A stretch of DNA of 64,000 bases from Pirellulales bacterium (GCA_028289405.1 JANQPP010000072.1:19025-83024), one strand, 5' to 3'. Shown: positions 25,670 to 36,317, counted from the stretch's first letter. Made by a program: numbers and translations. Notes: generated by a model not told the origin, from the letters alone.

Positions 25670-26638
25670 TTACTGAACCACGACGTTGAGCGTCTCTTGT
25701 CCGCCGGTGATCGTTTCAATCGCGTCTCGGATCGCATCCACGTGGTAGAACAGGGCGTTGGCTGAGCTATGCGGATAAGGGAGCGTCTGCTTTTCCGTGC
25801 CGCAGGCACCGTTGTACGAAGTGGAGACATTGGTTCCGACGAGGAGTGGCTCGACAAATCCTGAGGCGGTCGCGAAACACGGTCCGCCCGAATCCCCCCA
25901 TTTTAATTGACATTCATCCCGTCCGATGGTGGAGCTGCTGCCAGCGGGGTCCATATTGAATTGAATCCGGCGGAATCCGGCCCAGTAGCCCTCAATCACA
26001 CGGTTGACTCGGTTTCGGCCCAGCCGAACACTCTGCTGTCGTTGGGTCGGCGTAAAATAGGCACCATTGGAGGTATGCCGTCCCCAAATCAACAGTGGGC
26101 GTCCAAAATATCGATCCGGATCCAGCTCTCCCGCTCCGTTACTCAGCACCAAGATCGAATATGTCGCCACCCCATAAGGAACGACCGACGAATCGAGTTG
26201 GACCAAGGCCACGTCAGACCACGGGCCACCAATTTCGCGGCCCAGGCCGTGAGGATCTCCTCCATCCCCGGTGCGATACATCACCCGAAACGGTCCCACA
26301 CGTTCCGCATCCGGTCCATGGCCAAGGAAAAAGTAGGCATCATCACCGACCAAAGGCCGTTGATGGTGGGCCGTGACACCCACTGTGGGCGAGAGCATCG
26401 TGACCCATTTGACATCGTTCGTGAATCGGCCTATGCCGGACCAGTCCCACCTTTTCCCTAAAAATCGACTGCTAGCTGCTCCATTGGCGTCATGAAAACG
26501 GTGGTGCCTTTCGGGATCAAACTGTTGGATGCAAATCTGAGCCTGAAGGCGGGCCCCACCTACCAGAACGATGCCGCAGAGAAAGGCAAACCATAGGGTG
26601 CAACGGTGGAGATAGCGCGCCGACGGAAGTTGGTACAT
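25670..26638 (-). CDS. Secreted trypsin-like serine protease
   Basis: The protein starts MYQLPSARYLHRCTLWFAFL and is about 322 residues with an N-terminal hydrophobic export signal. A chymotrypsin-fold triad is readable: His in VGVTAHHQRP, Asp in PWSDVALVQLDS and Ser in KWGDSGGPCFA. It has several cysteines that may form disulfides (CIQQFD, ECQLKWGDSGGPC, YNGACG). The ATG at 26638 was chosen; one six codons upstream is also possible. No PEP-CTERM tail is seen, so it is probably released. It sits between two PEP-CTERM genes on the same strand. Substrate unknown. Confidence 0.8.
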   Translation of the reverse strand: MYQLPSARYLHRCTLWFAFLCGIVLVGGARLQAQICIQQFDPERHHRFHDANGAASSRFLGKRWDWSGIGRFTNDVKWVTMLSPTVGVTAHHQRPLVGDDAYFFLGHGPDAERVGPFRVMYRTGDGGDPHGLGREIGGPWSDVALVQLDSSVVPYGVATYSILVLSNGAGELDPDRYFGRPLLIWGRHTSNGAYFTPTQRQQSVRLGRNRVNRVIEGYWAGFRRIQFNMDPAGSSSTIGRDECQLKWGDSGGPCFATASGFVEPLLVGTNVSTSYNGACGTEKQTLPYPHSSANALFYHVDAIRDAIETITGGQETLNVVVQ

Positions 26639-26768
26639 GATGTCTCCTCGGATCAAGCGGGAAGCAAGTTCAGTCGCTAGAAAGCGAGCCCGTTAGGCAC
26701 CCCTTCAACGACATTCCTTTTACCGTAGCGAAGGGTTACGGCAGACGCCAGGAAATGGCGCGCGATCC

Positions 26769-26810
26769 AAAAAAATACGCAACATGTGTTGGGAGCATTT
26801 TACCCAACAC
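26769..26810 (-). terminator. Candidate intrinsic terminator after the anchor-L PEP-CTERM gene
   Basis: On the minus strand, GTGTTGGG pairs with CCCAACAC (8-base perfect stem) and a run of seven T follows 10 bases later (A-run 26769-26775 on the plus strand). It lies 40 bases after the stop of the gene ending at 26850 and before the protease gene. Confidence 0.5.
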
Positions 26811-26849
26811 CGTGCTAGAAGAGACAAGATACCCGTTTTGGTAGAGTTT

Positions 26850-27785
26850 TTAACGCCTCCAGCGTCGCCACGCGACCGGGAGCACCAATAGAATCCCCCA
26901 AATCAGCAGCGATGACGGCTCGGGGTTCTGATGCGTGGAAACTGCTGATGTGACCACCACTTGTGGAGGTAAAGCCGATTGCCCGTCGCGAAAACTCCTT
27001 CCGCGAATGAATACGGCGGAATCCAGGTTACCATCGGAAGTGTCGGCGATGGCGATCTTAATGCGGTGGGTTCCAGCGCCGAGCCCAAGGCGCTGCGCGG
27101 TTAGCACTTGGGTCATGCCATCGAATTCCGTACCAATCGTGGCCGGATTGACGTTTCCGCGATAAAGGTCAGCGTTCACATTAGGATTGATCGTATTTAC
27201 CGTGATCGGGATATCCGTGCCGGGCACGAGCGCGATATTTTCCTGAGCGCCCCCTTCCGGGGTGATGAAAAAGCCGAACACGTCATTGAACTGGCTGCCC
27301 ACGAAGTCAATGTATTCCTCGGAAGCGAATACAAAATCGAAAAACAAATCGCCGCCATCGGTGATGAAATCGAATTCGAGGATCGCGGCATCAAGGGTAA
27401 AGCCAGTCGTCAGTCCTTCCAGATCGGAGTCACCACTGGATCCGAAATCATACGAGGAATCGTCAAACGGGTCGCCTACGCCGAGAACTTCTCCGACCCC
27501 CCCATTGCCATTGGGGCCGTTGGCCTGCTCCGCTTTGCCGGTGGAGAGGATGATCCCGGAATTGAAGCCCAATCCATCGGCGACTCCGCCGGTGAAGACG
27601 CCAGACGAACCGGAGGCGCCCGTATAGCTTGCTTGTCCGGAAAGCGTGATCCCTGGGCCAAGAATGGTATTGGCTAGTTCAGACGCGTCCCCAGTCGATT
27701 GGATCACAGCAGCCGATAAGGACGCCGCTGAGACACTGAACGCGCAGACAGTCGCAGAAACAAAGCCCCATGTTCTCCCGAACAT
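26850..27785 (-). CDS. Choice-of-anchor-L family PEP-CTERM protein
   Basis: This 311-residue protein starts MFGRTWGFVSATVCAFSVSA with a signal peptide. Its body matches the choice-of-anchor L family: STGDASELANTILGPGITLS, GIILSTGKAEQANGPNGNGG, EFDFITDGGDLFFDFVFASE and YIDFVGSQFNDVFGFFIT, then IAIADTSDGNLDSAVFIRG. The C-terminus is HQNPEPSSLLIWGILLVLPV, then WRRWRR, a PEP-CTERM-like sorting tail (NPEP in place of VPEP). Proteins of this family are exported surface proteins of unknown function. It lies in a minus-strand group with the protease and another PEP-CTERM gene. Confidence 0.85.
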   Translation of the reverse strand: MFGRTWGFVSATVCAFSVSAASLSAAVIQSTGDASELANTILGPGITLSGQASYTGASGSSGVFTGGVADGLGFNSGIILSTGKAEQANGPNGNGGVGEVLGVGDPFDDSSYDFGSSGDSDLEGLTTGFTLDAAILEFDFITDGGDLFFDFVFASEEYIDFVGSQFNDVFGFFITPEGGAQENIALVPGTDIPITVNTINPNVNADLYRGNVNPATIGTEFDGMTQVLTAQRLGLGAGTHRIKIAIADTSDGNLDSAVFIRGRSFRDGQSALPPQVVVTSAVSTHQNPEPSSLLIWGILLVLPVAWRRWRR

Positions 27786-27937
27786 GATTAGAACTCCCTT
27801 GATTTGGGGCTGGCCCGCGCCCCCGTGCGCGCCTGCCGTCTGGGTGGAGCCATCCCATTTTTGAAAATGGGGATTTGCCCACCTGCCCGACATCTTAACG
27901 GATTTTGCGAATGAGGCAAGCTATGCGCGGATTGACA

Positions 27938-27966
27938 TTGGCAAAATTTCGTCGGAATGCTATTGG
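27938..27966 (+). promoter_or_regulatory. Weak candidate promoter for the coiled-coil lipoprotein gene
   Basis: TTGGCA and TATTGG are spaced by 17 bases, and TTGACA overlaps just upstream. Both elements are imperfect. It lies about 190 bases before the ATG at 28155. Confidence 0.3.
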
Positions 27967-28154
27967 GCTCTTTGCGGAATATCGGTCATCCGCACGCGCA
28001 GTGCAACTTCGAGCATGCATCCGACGCCGATCAAGCGGTTACGTGATGGTTGGGTCGTTCCGTATGTTTCCGGCTTCATAAGTTACGGCGCCGAAAAAGC
28101 GGTACGTCCGCGCGGAGTTGCATCCGCGGCAAGCGAAGGGAACGGATTCCCAGA

Positions 28155-29162
28155 ATGCGGCAATTCGCGGAGGCAATTTGGCTCACGCTCGCCATGGGCA
28201 TGCTCATTTGCGGCATGGCCGGTTGCCGTGCGCGAGGGAATAGCCTTGAACTTCTGGAACAAGAAAACCTGCGGCTAGAGGACCGTATCTATGAATTAGA
28301 ATACGACTTAGAGCAAGCCCAGGCGGAATTGGAAGCGATTCGCGAGCAGAATGACGACAATTCCAACACAAGCCGGCCCCCGCTATTTCGAAACCTAGAC
28401 CCGGGCAAGCCATTGCGTGAACGTGACCTCGATCAAGATGGCATGGATCCTCCAACCACGAGAGACGACGGCCTGGACCTCGAGCCTCCTGGTGTCGATT
28501 TGGGGCCGCCGGCAGCCAGCCAAGACGATGCTTCCGGACCTTTGATGCCCGAAGAAATCGGAACCGGCCAGCTATCACGAAAGACGGACTCAGGACGCGG
28601 AGTACGATTCGCGAGAAACCGATCGCAAGAGAGTGGCTCCGAAGTCGGCAGAATTTCCATCAACCGGCTGCTCACCGGGGGGTATGACGCGGATGGCAAA
28701 CCTGGGGATGATGGCTTATTGCTCGTGATCGAACAGTACAATCCGCGAGGGGAGCTGGTGCATGTGCGCGGTGAGTTGCATATCGCCCTCCGGGACCCGT
28801 CAAAGTTTGGAAAATCGGCGGAGCTTGCGCGATGGCAATTCGCTCCACATGAGTTGCCACGACATTTCCAACGCGACGCGCTCGGTGACACGCTACACTT
28901 CAAGCTGCCCTGGCCAGGGCCCGCTCCCACGAAGCAGCGTTTGAGCCTGGAAGCCCGTTTCACGACGCTGACGGGAGAGGAATTCGAGGCCCAAGGCATC
29001 GTCATGCTCGACCCGACGATCCGTTGGGCTCCGAGAGCCGCCGACAATTTGGTCCGTACGCCACGCCGGCAGCCAGCCTCGCGACGTCACCCGCCAAGAG
29101 CAACCCTTGAACAGCGGATTGAGGAAGCCACGCGGTTGCCCACGTGGTCCCCTTACCGTTAG
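28155..29162 (+). CDS. Lipoprotein with coiled coil, function unknown
   Basis: This 335-residue protein starts MRQFAEAIWLTLAMGMLICG. A lipobox-like MAGC lies at residue 24, so it should be a lipoprotein. A coiled coil follows (about 30-60: NSLELLEQENLRLEDRIYEL, then EQAQAELEAIREQ). After a disordered Pro/Asp-rich linker (about 65-160) comes a beta-rich C-terminal domain (ISINRLLTGGYDADGKPGDD and LLLVIEQYNPRGELVHVRGE). This arrangement is seen in secreted planctomycete proteins of unknown role. No enzyme motif is visible. It converges with gap, whose stop is 31 bases away. Confidence 0.7.
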   Translation: MRQFAEAIWLTLAMGMLICGMAGCRARGNSLELLEQENLRLEDRIYELEYDLEQAQAELEAIREQNDDNSNTSRPPLFRNLDPGKPLRERDLDQDGMDPPTTRDDGLDLEPPGVDLGPPAASQDDASGPLMPEEIGTGQLSRKTDSGRGVRFARNRSQESGSEVGRISINRLLTGGYDADGKPGDDGLLLVIEQYNPRGELVHVRGELHIALRDPSKFGKSAELARWQFAPHELPRHFQRDALGDTLHFKLPWPGPAPTKQRLSLEARFTTLTGEEFEAQGIVMLDPTIRWAPRAADNLVRTPRRQPASRRHPPRATLEQRIEEATRLPTWSPYR

Positions 29163-29193
29163 GCATCACCCAAGGTAACTTGCAAGGGAAGCG

Positions 29194-30228
<1,035 letters not shown>

Positions 30229-30298
30229 TCAATTTCCGGCACACCGCCACCTGCGGCCCCGAATACACAAACCTCGTTCTTGGATCGTTGGAGGCGTG

Positions 30299-30327
30299 AT
30301 TATAATGATCGCCCCAGGAGCCAACAA
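30299..30327 (-). promoter_or_regulatory. Strong candidate sigma-70 promoter for gap
   Basis: On the minus strand, TTGTTG is followed after exactly 17 bases by a perfect TATAAT. The start point would be about 75 bases upstream of the gap GTG. The rest of the 340-base gap to the next gene shows nothing notable. Confidence 0.65.
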
Positions 30328-30555
30328 CCACCGGGATTGCTGGCATGAATGACTCGCCATTCCAACCTGCCGGGGATGGCAACTCGCTCGGCAAGCAGGA
30401 CTTTCTTGCCATCCTTCGCCCCAGCCCATGCTCGTCTCGACGCTTTCCTAACGTCCGTAGGCATTGCGCGGATTGTGAAGGAAAGTGATGCTCAACAAGC
30501 TCGCGGCGGAAGGGCGTGAAGGGGCAACCGCCACCGAGGGGAATAAAAGAGTCCG

Positions 30556-31407
30556 TCAACGCGGCGGCGGCAGGATGGCCATGAGCCGCAGTGGCGCGCC
30601 GCTACCACCGCCGATTTTCATCGGCAAGGCAATGACCGTGGCGCCCAACTCGGGCAGTTTTTCCAGATGGGCGACGTTTTCAAACGCCGGCACGTCGTGG
30701 CTGAACAAGGTGACGTGGCTTTGGAATCGTGAAGATTGGCCGTAATCGATACTAGGAGTGTCGATCCCAATCGCTTTGATCGATCGTTGTTCGACAAGCC
30801 ACTTCGCGGCCAATGGATCGAGACCGGGAAAGTGCAAATCCGTGACCGCCTCGGGGCCCGTTTTATTGGTGCCAAGGTACCTCTCTCGGTCATGCCAGTG
30901 ACGTCCGTGGCCGGTCCTCAAGAGGACGATGACATCGATGAGTTGCCGGCCATGTTGCGTTTCCCACCTTCGCAAGTTGGCTACGCGGACCTGGTAATCA
31001 CGGTTTTCCTCGCAGGACTTGGTCACGTCGATCACCGCCGTGGCTCCCACGAGCCGGTGCAACGGAATTTCGTCGACCGTTTGTCCGGTCTCGAAGAAAT
31101 GAATGGGAGCGTCGATATGCGTGCCCCCATGCTCGGCGGACTTGAAGCGATTCGCAGCGTAGTAGTACCCCTTGGGCGTGATGCCCGCCGGTCCCCGAAT
31201 GAGTTGAAATCCATCCTCGGTGGGCCAATAGACAGTGCTGCGATCGAATGGATGCGTCAAATCCACGAGCTGAACCGAGCTGCTGTTGGCAAATGAGGGA
31301 AAGGTAGCGGGCTGATTTTCGGAGTCTGGTTGAGCCGACTGCGCCGCCACAGGATCAAGAGTGAGGCAAAAGCATGCCAGCCAAAATAATTTGCGCGAAG
31401 GATACAT
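30556..31407 (-). CDS. Secreted cyclase-family protein (kynurenine-formamidase-like)
   Basis: This 283-residue protein starts MYPSRKLFWLACFCLTLDPV with a signal peptide. The metal-binding motif HGGTHIDAPIHF (HxGTHxDxPxH) defines the cyclase/KynB family; IDVIVLLRTGHGRHW and IGIDTPSIDYGQ are other conserved blocks. Members hydrolyse N-formylkynurenine or related amides using a divalent metal. The exported form suggests an outside substrate, which is unknown. A longer frame to 31524 has no signal peptide at its start and was not used. Confidence 0.85.
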   Translation of the reverse strand: MYPSRKLFWLACFCLTLDPVAAQSAQPDSENQPATFPSFANSSSVQLVDLTHPFDRSTVYWPTEDGFQLIRGPAGITPKGYYYAANRFKSAEHGGTHIDAPIHFFETGQTVDEIPLHRLVGATAVIDVTKSCEENRDYQVRVANLRRWETQHGRQLIDVIVLLRTGHGRHWHDRERYLGTNKTGPEAVTDLHFPGLDPLAAKWLVEQRSIKAIGIDTPSIDYGQSSRFQSHVTLFSHDVPAFENVAHLEKLPELGATVIALPMKIGGGSGAPLRLMAILPPPR

Positions 31408-31639
31408 GCGTACTCTTTTCCTGCTTAATAGTTGGGTCGCTGGAAACGCTGGCACTGTGAATAATAGGCGTGCCAGCGTTTCGATGCCAACAGACGCGGC
31501 CCCCTGGCATCTGGCCCGCCGCATGTCGATGAATCAGAGCCATACAATCACTTTCCTCGCCTATCGCACAAGCCCCAGTGGCGTTGAGATGGTTTTCTTC
31601 GATTGTTTAATCTGTGCAAGCGTATAGTACTTGCGGTGA

Positions 31640-31668
31640 TTGACCGCCCTCTCGCGGCGGCTTAAAGT
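31640..31668 (+). promoter_or_regulatory. Candidate promoter for hisF
   Basis: TTGACC is followed after 17 bases by TAAAGT. It lies in the 450-base divergent region between the cyclase gene and hisF and would give a 5' leader of about 180 bases. Confidence 0.4.
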
Positions 31669-31854
31669 AGAAAAAATTAAGTCTCGTTGCGGCAAATAAT
31701 GTGTTCCACCCGCCGTGTTTCGTTGTGAATGGCTTCACTTCGAAGGTGGCGAAGCGCCCTGAAAAGCCGGCGAGATCCTGTCTTGATGCCATCGTGAATG
31801 TTCGAAAGATTCCCTCCCAAGCCGTCTTGCGTGGCACGAACCGATCGGAATCGC

Positions 31855-32640
31855 ATGCTTGCCAATCGAGTCATCCCTTGTTTGGACGTCGATCGCGGCC
31901 GCGTCGTGAAAGGGACGAATTTCCTGAATTTGCGCGATGCGGGGGATCCTGTGGAAGTCGCCCAACGGTACGAACGGGAAGGTGCCGACGAGCTGGTCTT
32001 CTTGGATATCACGGCCAGCCATGAGCAGCGGGACATCATGTTGGATGTCGTCCGGCGCACGGCGGAAGTAATTTTCATGCCGCTCACCGTGGGTGGGGGT
32101 ATCCGCACATTGGAAGACATTCGCAATCTGCTGAGGGCGGGATGCGACAAAGTCTCACTCAACTCCGCCGCTGTGTTGGATCCGGAATTCGTCTCGCGGG
32201 CGGCAGAGCGGTTCGGCAGCCAATGCATTGTCGTGAACATCGACCCCAAGCGCGTGGACCGTGACGGGGATGAAATTTGGGAAGTCCACACACATGGTGG
32301 GCGAAAGGGTACCGGGCTGGAGGCGGTCGCCTGGGCCCGGGAAGCGGAACGACTGGGGGCGGGAGAAATCGTGCTGACATCCATGGATGCGGATGGCACC
32401 AAGGACGGCTACGATTTGGAGATGACCGCGGCGGTCAGCTCCGCGGTCACCGTGCCGGTGGTGGCGAGCGGGGGCGCGGGTTGTCCCCAACACTTGGCCG
32501 ATGCGATACAATTAGGGAAGGCGGATGCGGCACTCGCCGCTAGCATTTTCCACTTCGGCGAATATTCGATCGAAGAAACCAAGGAAATCATGGCGCGGCG
32601 GGGCATTCCCGTGCGGCATAGCTCCGTTCCAAGCGGGTGA
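31855..32640 (+). CDS. hisF: Imidazole glycerol phosphate synthase subunit HisF
   Basis: This 261-residue protein is the cyclase subunit of the histidine pathway; with HisH it makes imidazole glycerol phosphate and AICAR. The N-terminal [20 protein letters not shown] holds the catalytic Asp11, and the second acid lies in [10 protein letters not shown]. Both phosphate-binding loops are seen ([13 protein letters not shown] and [18 protein letters not shown]). The start at 31855 gives the standard N-terminus; an in-frame start at 31798 adds 19 residues. The other his genes are not here. It precedes pilT by 51 bases. Confidence 0.96.
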   Translation: MLANRVIPCLDVDRGRVVKGTNFLNLRDAGDPVEVAQRYEREGADELVFLDITASHEQRDIMLDVVRRTAEVIFMPLTVGGGIRTLEDIRNLLRAGCDKVSLNSAAVLDPEFVSRAAERFGSQCIVVNIDPKRVDRDGDEIWEVHTHGGRKGTGLEAVAWAREAERLGAGEIVLTSMDADGTKDGYDLEMTAAVSSAVTVPVVASGGAGCPQHLADAIQLGKADAALAASIFHFGEYSIEETKEIMARRGIPVRHSSVPSG

Positions 32641-32691
32641 CTCACTGATCACGAGCCTTTAACGGTTCAGGACGACAGAGGAGGATCTTCC

Positions 32692-33870
32692 ATGGCGACA
32701 ATTGAAGACGTCAAACCTGATGCGTCCGCGAATCCCGTAAAAGTGCCGGAGCGTTTCATCAAGAAACGCGAGCCCAAGGAGGTCGATAAGCTTTTTAGAG
32801 CCCTCGTGCGGCTGCAAGGAAGCGACCTGCATCTCAAGGTGGAACGTCCGCCCATCGTGCGCGTCAACGGCACGCTCCGTCCGCTGGACCACCCGCCGAT
32901 TGGCGATGAGGAAATGGTGCGATTGCTGTTTCCTCTCATGGATGAACGTAATCGCCGCATCTTCGACGAGACAGGAGGCGCGGACTTCGCGCACGTCGTG
33001 GAGGTCGATGGAATCAATTGGCGGTTTCGTGTCAATTTGTTGCAGCAGATGGGCAAAGTGGGCCTGGTCGCCCGGCGAGTGAACAATTTCATCCCCAATT
33101 TCGAGGGATTGTACCTTCCCGATTCCATGGAAAAGTTGTGCCACTATGACCAAGGCATGGTGCTGCTGGCGGGCGTGACCGGCTCGGGAAAAAGTACGAC
33201 GATCGCCTCGATGCTAAATTTCATCAACCGCCACTATCGAAAACACATCCTCACCTTGGAAGACCCCATTGAATTTGTCTTCACGGAAGAAAAAAGCCTG
33301 ATCAACCAACGCGAGATCGGCATGGATGTGGTGGATTTCGAAATTGGCATGAAGCACGCCGTCCGTGAAGACCCCGATGTGATGCTCGTCGGTGAAATGC
33401 GTGATGAGGAAACCTTCATGACGGCGATCCACGCCGCCGAAACGGGCCACTTGGTCTACGGGACGATTCACGCCTCGAGCGCGCCGTCCACCATCGGCCG
33501 TATTTTGGACCTTTTTCCCGAGAGCATGCATCCGGCCTTGCGCTCGGCGATGGCCATGAACATGAAGGGGATCGTGGCACAAAAGCTGCTCCCCTCGATC
33601 AAGGAGGGCGTAGGCCGCGTACCGACGTGCGAAATCATGTATTTCAACCCCACCGTCCGGAAGTTGATTCTCGAAGAAAAAGACGAAAAGCTTTCCGACG
33701 CGATCCGCATGAGTGCCTCCGAAGGCATGCAAGATTTCACCATGAGCCTGAAATCCTTGATCGATAGGGAATTGATCGACCGTCAAACGGCATTTGAAGT
33801 GGCTCCCAACGTGGAAGCCCTCAAAATGGCCCTCAAAGGCATCGACGTGGCTGCACCTGGGATTCTTTGA
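32692..33870 (+). CDS. pilT: PilT/GspE-type secretion ATPase (twitching motility PilT)
   Basis: This 392-residue protein is a PilT-type hexameric ATPase, which powers retraction of type IV pili. Walker A GVTGSGKSTT is near residue 161, the Asp box is ILTLEDPIEFVFTEEKSLI, Walker B is VMLVGEMRDEETF and the His box lies in TGHLVYGTIHASSA. GAGGAGG sits before the ATG. The next gene begins at 33870, overlapping the stop by one base (TGATG), so translation is coupled. The neighbour is a GspE-like protein with degenerate motifs, so this one is likely to be the active motor of the pair. Confidence 0.95.
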   Translation: MATIEDVKPDASANPVKVPERFIKKREPKEVDKLFRALVRLQGSDLHLKVERPPIVRVNGTLRPLDHPPIGDEEMVRLLFPLMDERNRRIFDETGGADFAHVVEVDGINWRFRVNLLQQMGKVGLVARRVNNFIPNFEGLYLPDSMEKLCHYDQGMVLLAGVTGSGKSTTIASMLNFINRHYRKHILTLEDPIEFVFTEEKSLINQREIGMDVVDFEIGMKHAVREDPDVMLVGEMRDEETFMTAIHAAETGHLVYGTIHASSAPSTIGRILDLFPESMHPALRSAMAMNMKGIVAQKLLPSIKEGVGRVPTCEIMYFNPTVRKLILEEKDEKLSDAIRMSASEGMQDFTMSLKSLIDRELIDRQTAFEVAPNVEALKMALKGIDVAAPGIL

Positions 33871-35630
33871 TGCTGTGGTTTTTTCGCGTAATATCTTTCT
33901 TCGCCGCCCTCGTCGTGTTCTTCGGCTGGGGTGCCGCGCCGGCCTGGGCTCAAGCTCCGGTCGAATTCCCTCCATATCCGCTCGATCCGGGCAACTTTCG
34001 CGGCCCCGGATTCTATTTCAGTCTGCCCAAGATCGTCGTATTGCTGGTCACGTTTTGGCTGTGGACCATCACCACGGATTGGGCTAGCCGGGACTGCCTT
34101 CGGCTAAAGTTGAATTACGCGCTGTGGAATCCTCTGCACACGTTCCTCTTCCTGGGCGCGTTCGGCTTGCTCGTGTTTCTGCTCCCGACGTTCGTGGTCG
34201 GCTACCCGCTCTTGTTGCTGTCTTACGTAGGGCCGCTGATTGCCTACGTGGTGTACCGCAATGGCAAGGTGCAGATGCACGAAAAGGTGCTCACGAAGGC
34301 CCATCTGCGGCATGTGCTGGCCATGGGGCTGAGTAAGGTGGGCATCAAAATTTCCGGCGAAATCGTGGACCCCTTTGAAAAGGGAACCGCTGCCCGGCTT
34401 ACCGCTCGGGGCGGTGCCGACTCCAGAGAAAACAATGTGAACCTGCTCACGGCGCGGCAGTCCCCCGGTTTCTTGGGCGCGAGCGAAATGATGGCCGATG
34501 CCATCGAACAACGCGCTTCGGCGGTGATGCTCGATTTCAACAGCGAAGCAGTCGCGATCAAATACCAAATCGATGGCATGTGGCATGACAGCGATCCCCA
34601 TGACCGCGAAAGCGGCGATGCCATGCTGGAAGTTTACAAGCGGCTCGCGAACCTGGATCCGGCCCAAAGGACGGCACGACAAGCCGGCCGCTTGGGCATC
34701 GAATACCAGGGCGAGAAGATGGAGGGTCGCTTCAACAGCCAAGGCACCAAAACTGGCGAACGAGCGATCATTCAGTTCGAGAAGAAGGGTTTCGAGTTTC
34801 GCACGCTGGACGAAATCGGCATGCGTCCCAAGCTGCAAGAGCCGTTTCGAGAATTGCTCCGCACGCCTTCCGGTTTCGTGCTACTCTCGGCCCTGCCGGG
34901 AGGGGGGATGACCACGCTGTTCGACGTCGCCCTGCTGACCATGGACCGGTACATGCGGAACGTCGTGGCGATCGAGGACAAACACCATCCGGATAAGGAG
35001 ATCGAAAACGTGGAGCCGCACCGCTATGACGGTCGCGCCGATGAAGACCCTGCCACGATTCTTCCCAAAGTCGTCCGGCTCTATCCCGACGTCATTATTT
35101 GCCGGGACTTGGTGGATCAGCCGAGTGTGGAATTTCTTTGCGAACAGGTCAAGGAAAAGCGCCTCGTCGTGGGCGGTGTCCGGGCGAAGGAAGCGTCCGA
35201 AACCCTGATTCGCGTACTGCATATGAAGGTTCCGGCGGCGAAATTCGCCGAGGCGATCTCGGCCGTGGTCAATGTGCGGCTCGTCCGAAAACTGTGCGAA
35301 GAATGCAAGGAGCCCTATCCGCCCTCTCCCGAACTGCTCAAAAAGCTGGGAATTCCCGCCGGGCGTATCGAGGCGCTCTACCGGCCCCCGCAAGAACCGG
35401 AGTCTGTTTGCCAAGCTTGCCATGGCATCGGCTACCAGGGCCGCACGCCCCTGTTTGAAATCTTGAACGTTGATGACCAAATACGGCAGTTGTTGGTGAA
35501 AAGCCCTAAGCTTGAACTGCTCCGTACCGCGGCCCGCAAAGCCGGCATGAGGACCTTCCAGGAGGAGGGCATCCTGTTGGTGGCCCAGGGTGTCACCTCA
35601 TTGCAAGAGTTGTCCCGCGCTTTGAAGTAG
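33870..35630 (+). CDS. Membrane-anchored GspE/PilB-like protein with degenerate nucleotide-binding motifs
   Basis: The protein has 586 residues. Hydrophobic segments lie near 5-28, 50-68, 90-110 and 112-130, so it is anchored in the membrane, unlike typical GspE/PilB. The rest (about 205-586) follows the secretion ATPase fold: AIEQRASAVMLDFNSEAVAI, then RTLDEIGMRPKLQEPFRELL. Walker A should read GxTGxGKT but here reads ALPGGGMTTL (about 341-350), with Met in place of the lysine. The Walker B region is DVIICRDLVDQPSVEF, without the usual GE. The cysteine pairs CEECKEPY and CQACHGIGYQGRTPLFEILN, a GspE/PilB zinc element, are intact. It may be a structural partner of the PilT upstream. Confidence 0.85.
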   Translation: MLWFFRVISFFAALVVFFGWGAAPAWAQAPVEFPPYPLDPGNFRGPGFYFSLPKIVVLLVTFWLWTITTDWASRDCLRLKLNYALWNPLHTFLFLGAFGLLVFLLPTFVVGYPLLLLSYVGPLIAYVVYRNGKVQMHEKVLTKAHLRHVLAMGLSKVGIKISGEIVDPFEKGTAARLTARGGADSRENNVNLLTARQSPGFLGASEMMADAIEQRASAVMLDFNSEAVAIKYQIDGMWHDSDPHDRESGDAMLEVYKRLANLDPAQRTARQAGRLGIEYQGEKMEGRFNSQGTKTGERAIIQFEKKGFEFRTLDEIGMRPKLQEPFRELLRTPSGFVLLSALPGGGMTTLFDVALLTMDRYMRNVVAIEDKHHPDKEIENVEPHRYDGRADEDPATILPKVVRLYPDVIICRDLVDQPSVEFLCEQVKEKRLVVGGVRAKEASETLIRVLHMKVPAAKFAEAISAVVNVRLVRKLCEECKEPYPPSPELLKKLGIPAGRIEALYRPPQEPESVCQACHGIGYQGRTPLFEILNVDDQIRQLLVKSPKLELLRTAARKAGMRTFQEEGILLVAQGVTSLQELSRALK

Positions 35631-35669
35631 ACCGAACTGGCGAAACGCTCTATTCCAGGAAATTTCACC

Positions 35670-36302
35670 ATGGCCATTTTGATGGGAGCCATTGTCCTCG
35701 TCATCGTCGTGATGTGCGTGGTATTCCTGCGTGACGAAGGGTTCTGGGGCGCGGCAATCGTCTGGGTGAATACTTTTTTTTCCGCGTTGTTGGCCATCAA
35801 TTTTTTCGAACCGCTGGCGAAGGCCCTAGAGACCCAGACCGGAGGGTTCGTGGCCAGCTTCACCTATTTCCTGGACTTTCTGTCGCTGTGGATCGTGTTC
35901 TTGGCATCCTATTGGATCCTGCGGACCGTGACCGGGTTTCTCTCCCGGGTGCGCGTCCGGTTCCGTTTGCCCGTGGAGGCCGCTGGCAAATACCTCATCT
36001 CCGCGCTGGTGGGCTGGGAGATCGCGTGTTTCGCCATGATGACTCTGCACACGGCGCCCCTGCCTCGAAATTTTCTCAAAGGCGCGTTTCAGCCCGAACA
36101 GCGAATGGCATTCGGCCAAGCGCCCGATCGGAAATGGCTCGGATTCATGCAAAAGCTCTCCCTCGGTCCCTTGAGCCGGTCCACTGGTGAGGGAGGATCC
36201 GTGGAACCGTTTGACCCCGATGGCGAATTCCTCATGAAATACGCGGCCCGCCGCGAAGCATTGGAAGAAGAATCTTCTTTCCGGGTGAAGTCGTCCGATT
36301 GA
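35670..36302 (+). CDS. CvpA-family membrane protein
   Basis: This 210-residue protein has four hydrophobic segments in its first 130 residues (MAILMGAIVLVIVVMCVVFL, IVWVNTFFSALLAINFFEPL, FLDFLSLWIVFLASYWILRT and GKYLISALVGWEIACFAMM). The topology and pattern match CvpA/colicin V production-like proteins, whose role in most bacteria is in envelope maintenance. The C-terminal 80 residues are soluble and charged. It follows the GspE-like gene by 39 bases and is probably in the same operon. Two hairpins after its stop may end the transcript. Confidence 0.75.
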   Translation: MAILMGAIVLVIVVMCVVFLRDEGFWGAAIVWVNTFFSALLAINFFEPLAKALETQTGGFVASFTYFLDFLSLWIVFLASYWILRTVTGFLSRVRVRFRLPVEAAGKYLISALVGWEIACFAMMTLHTAPLPRNFLKGAFQPEQRMAFGQAPDRKWLGFMQKLSLGPLSRSTGEGGSVEPFDPDGEFLMKYAARREALEEESSFRVKSSD

Positions 36303-36317
36303 GCTTCAGCGCGGCTC

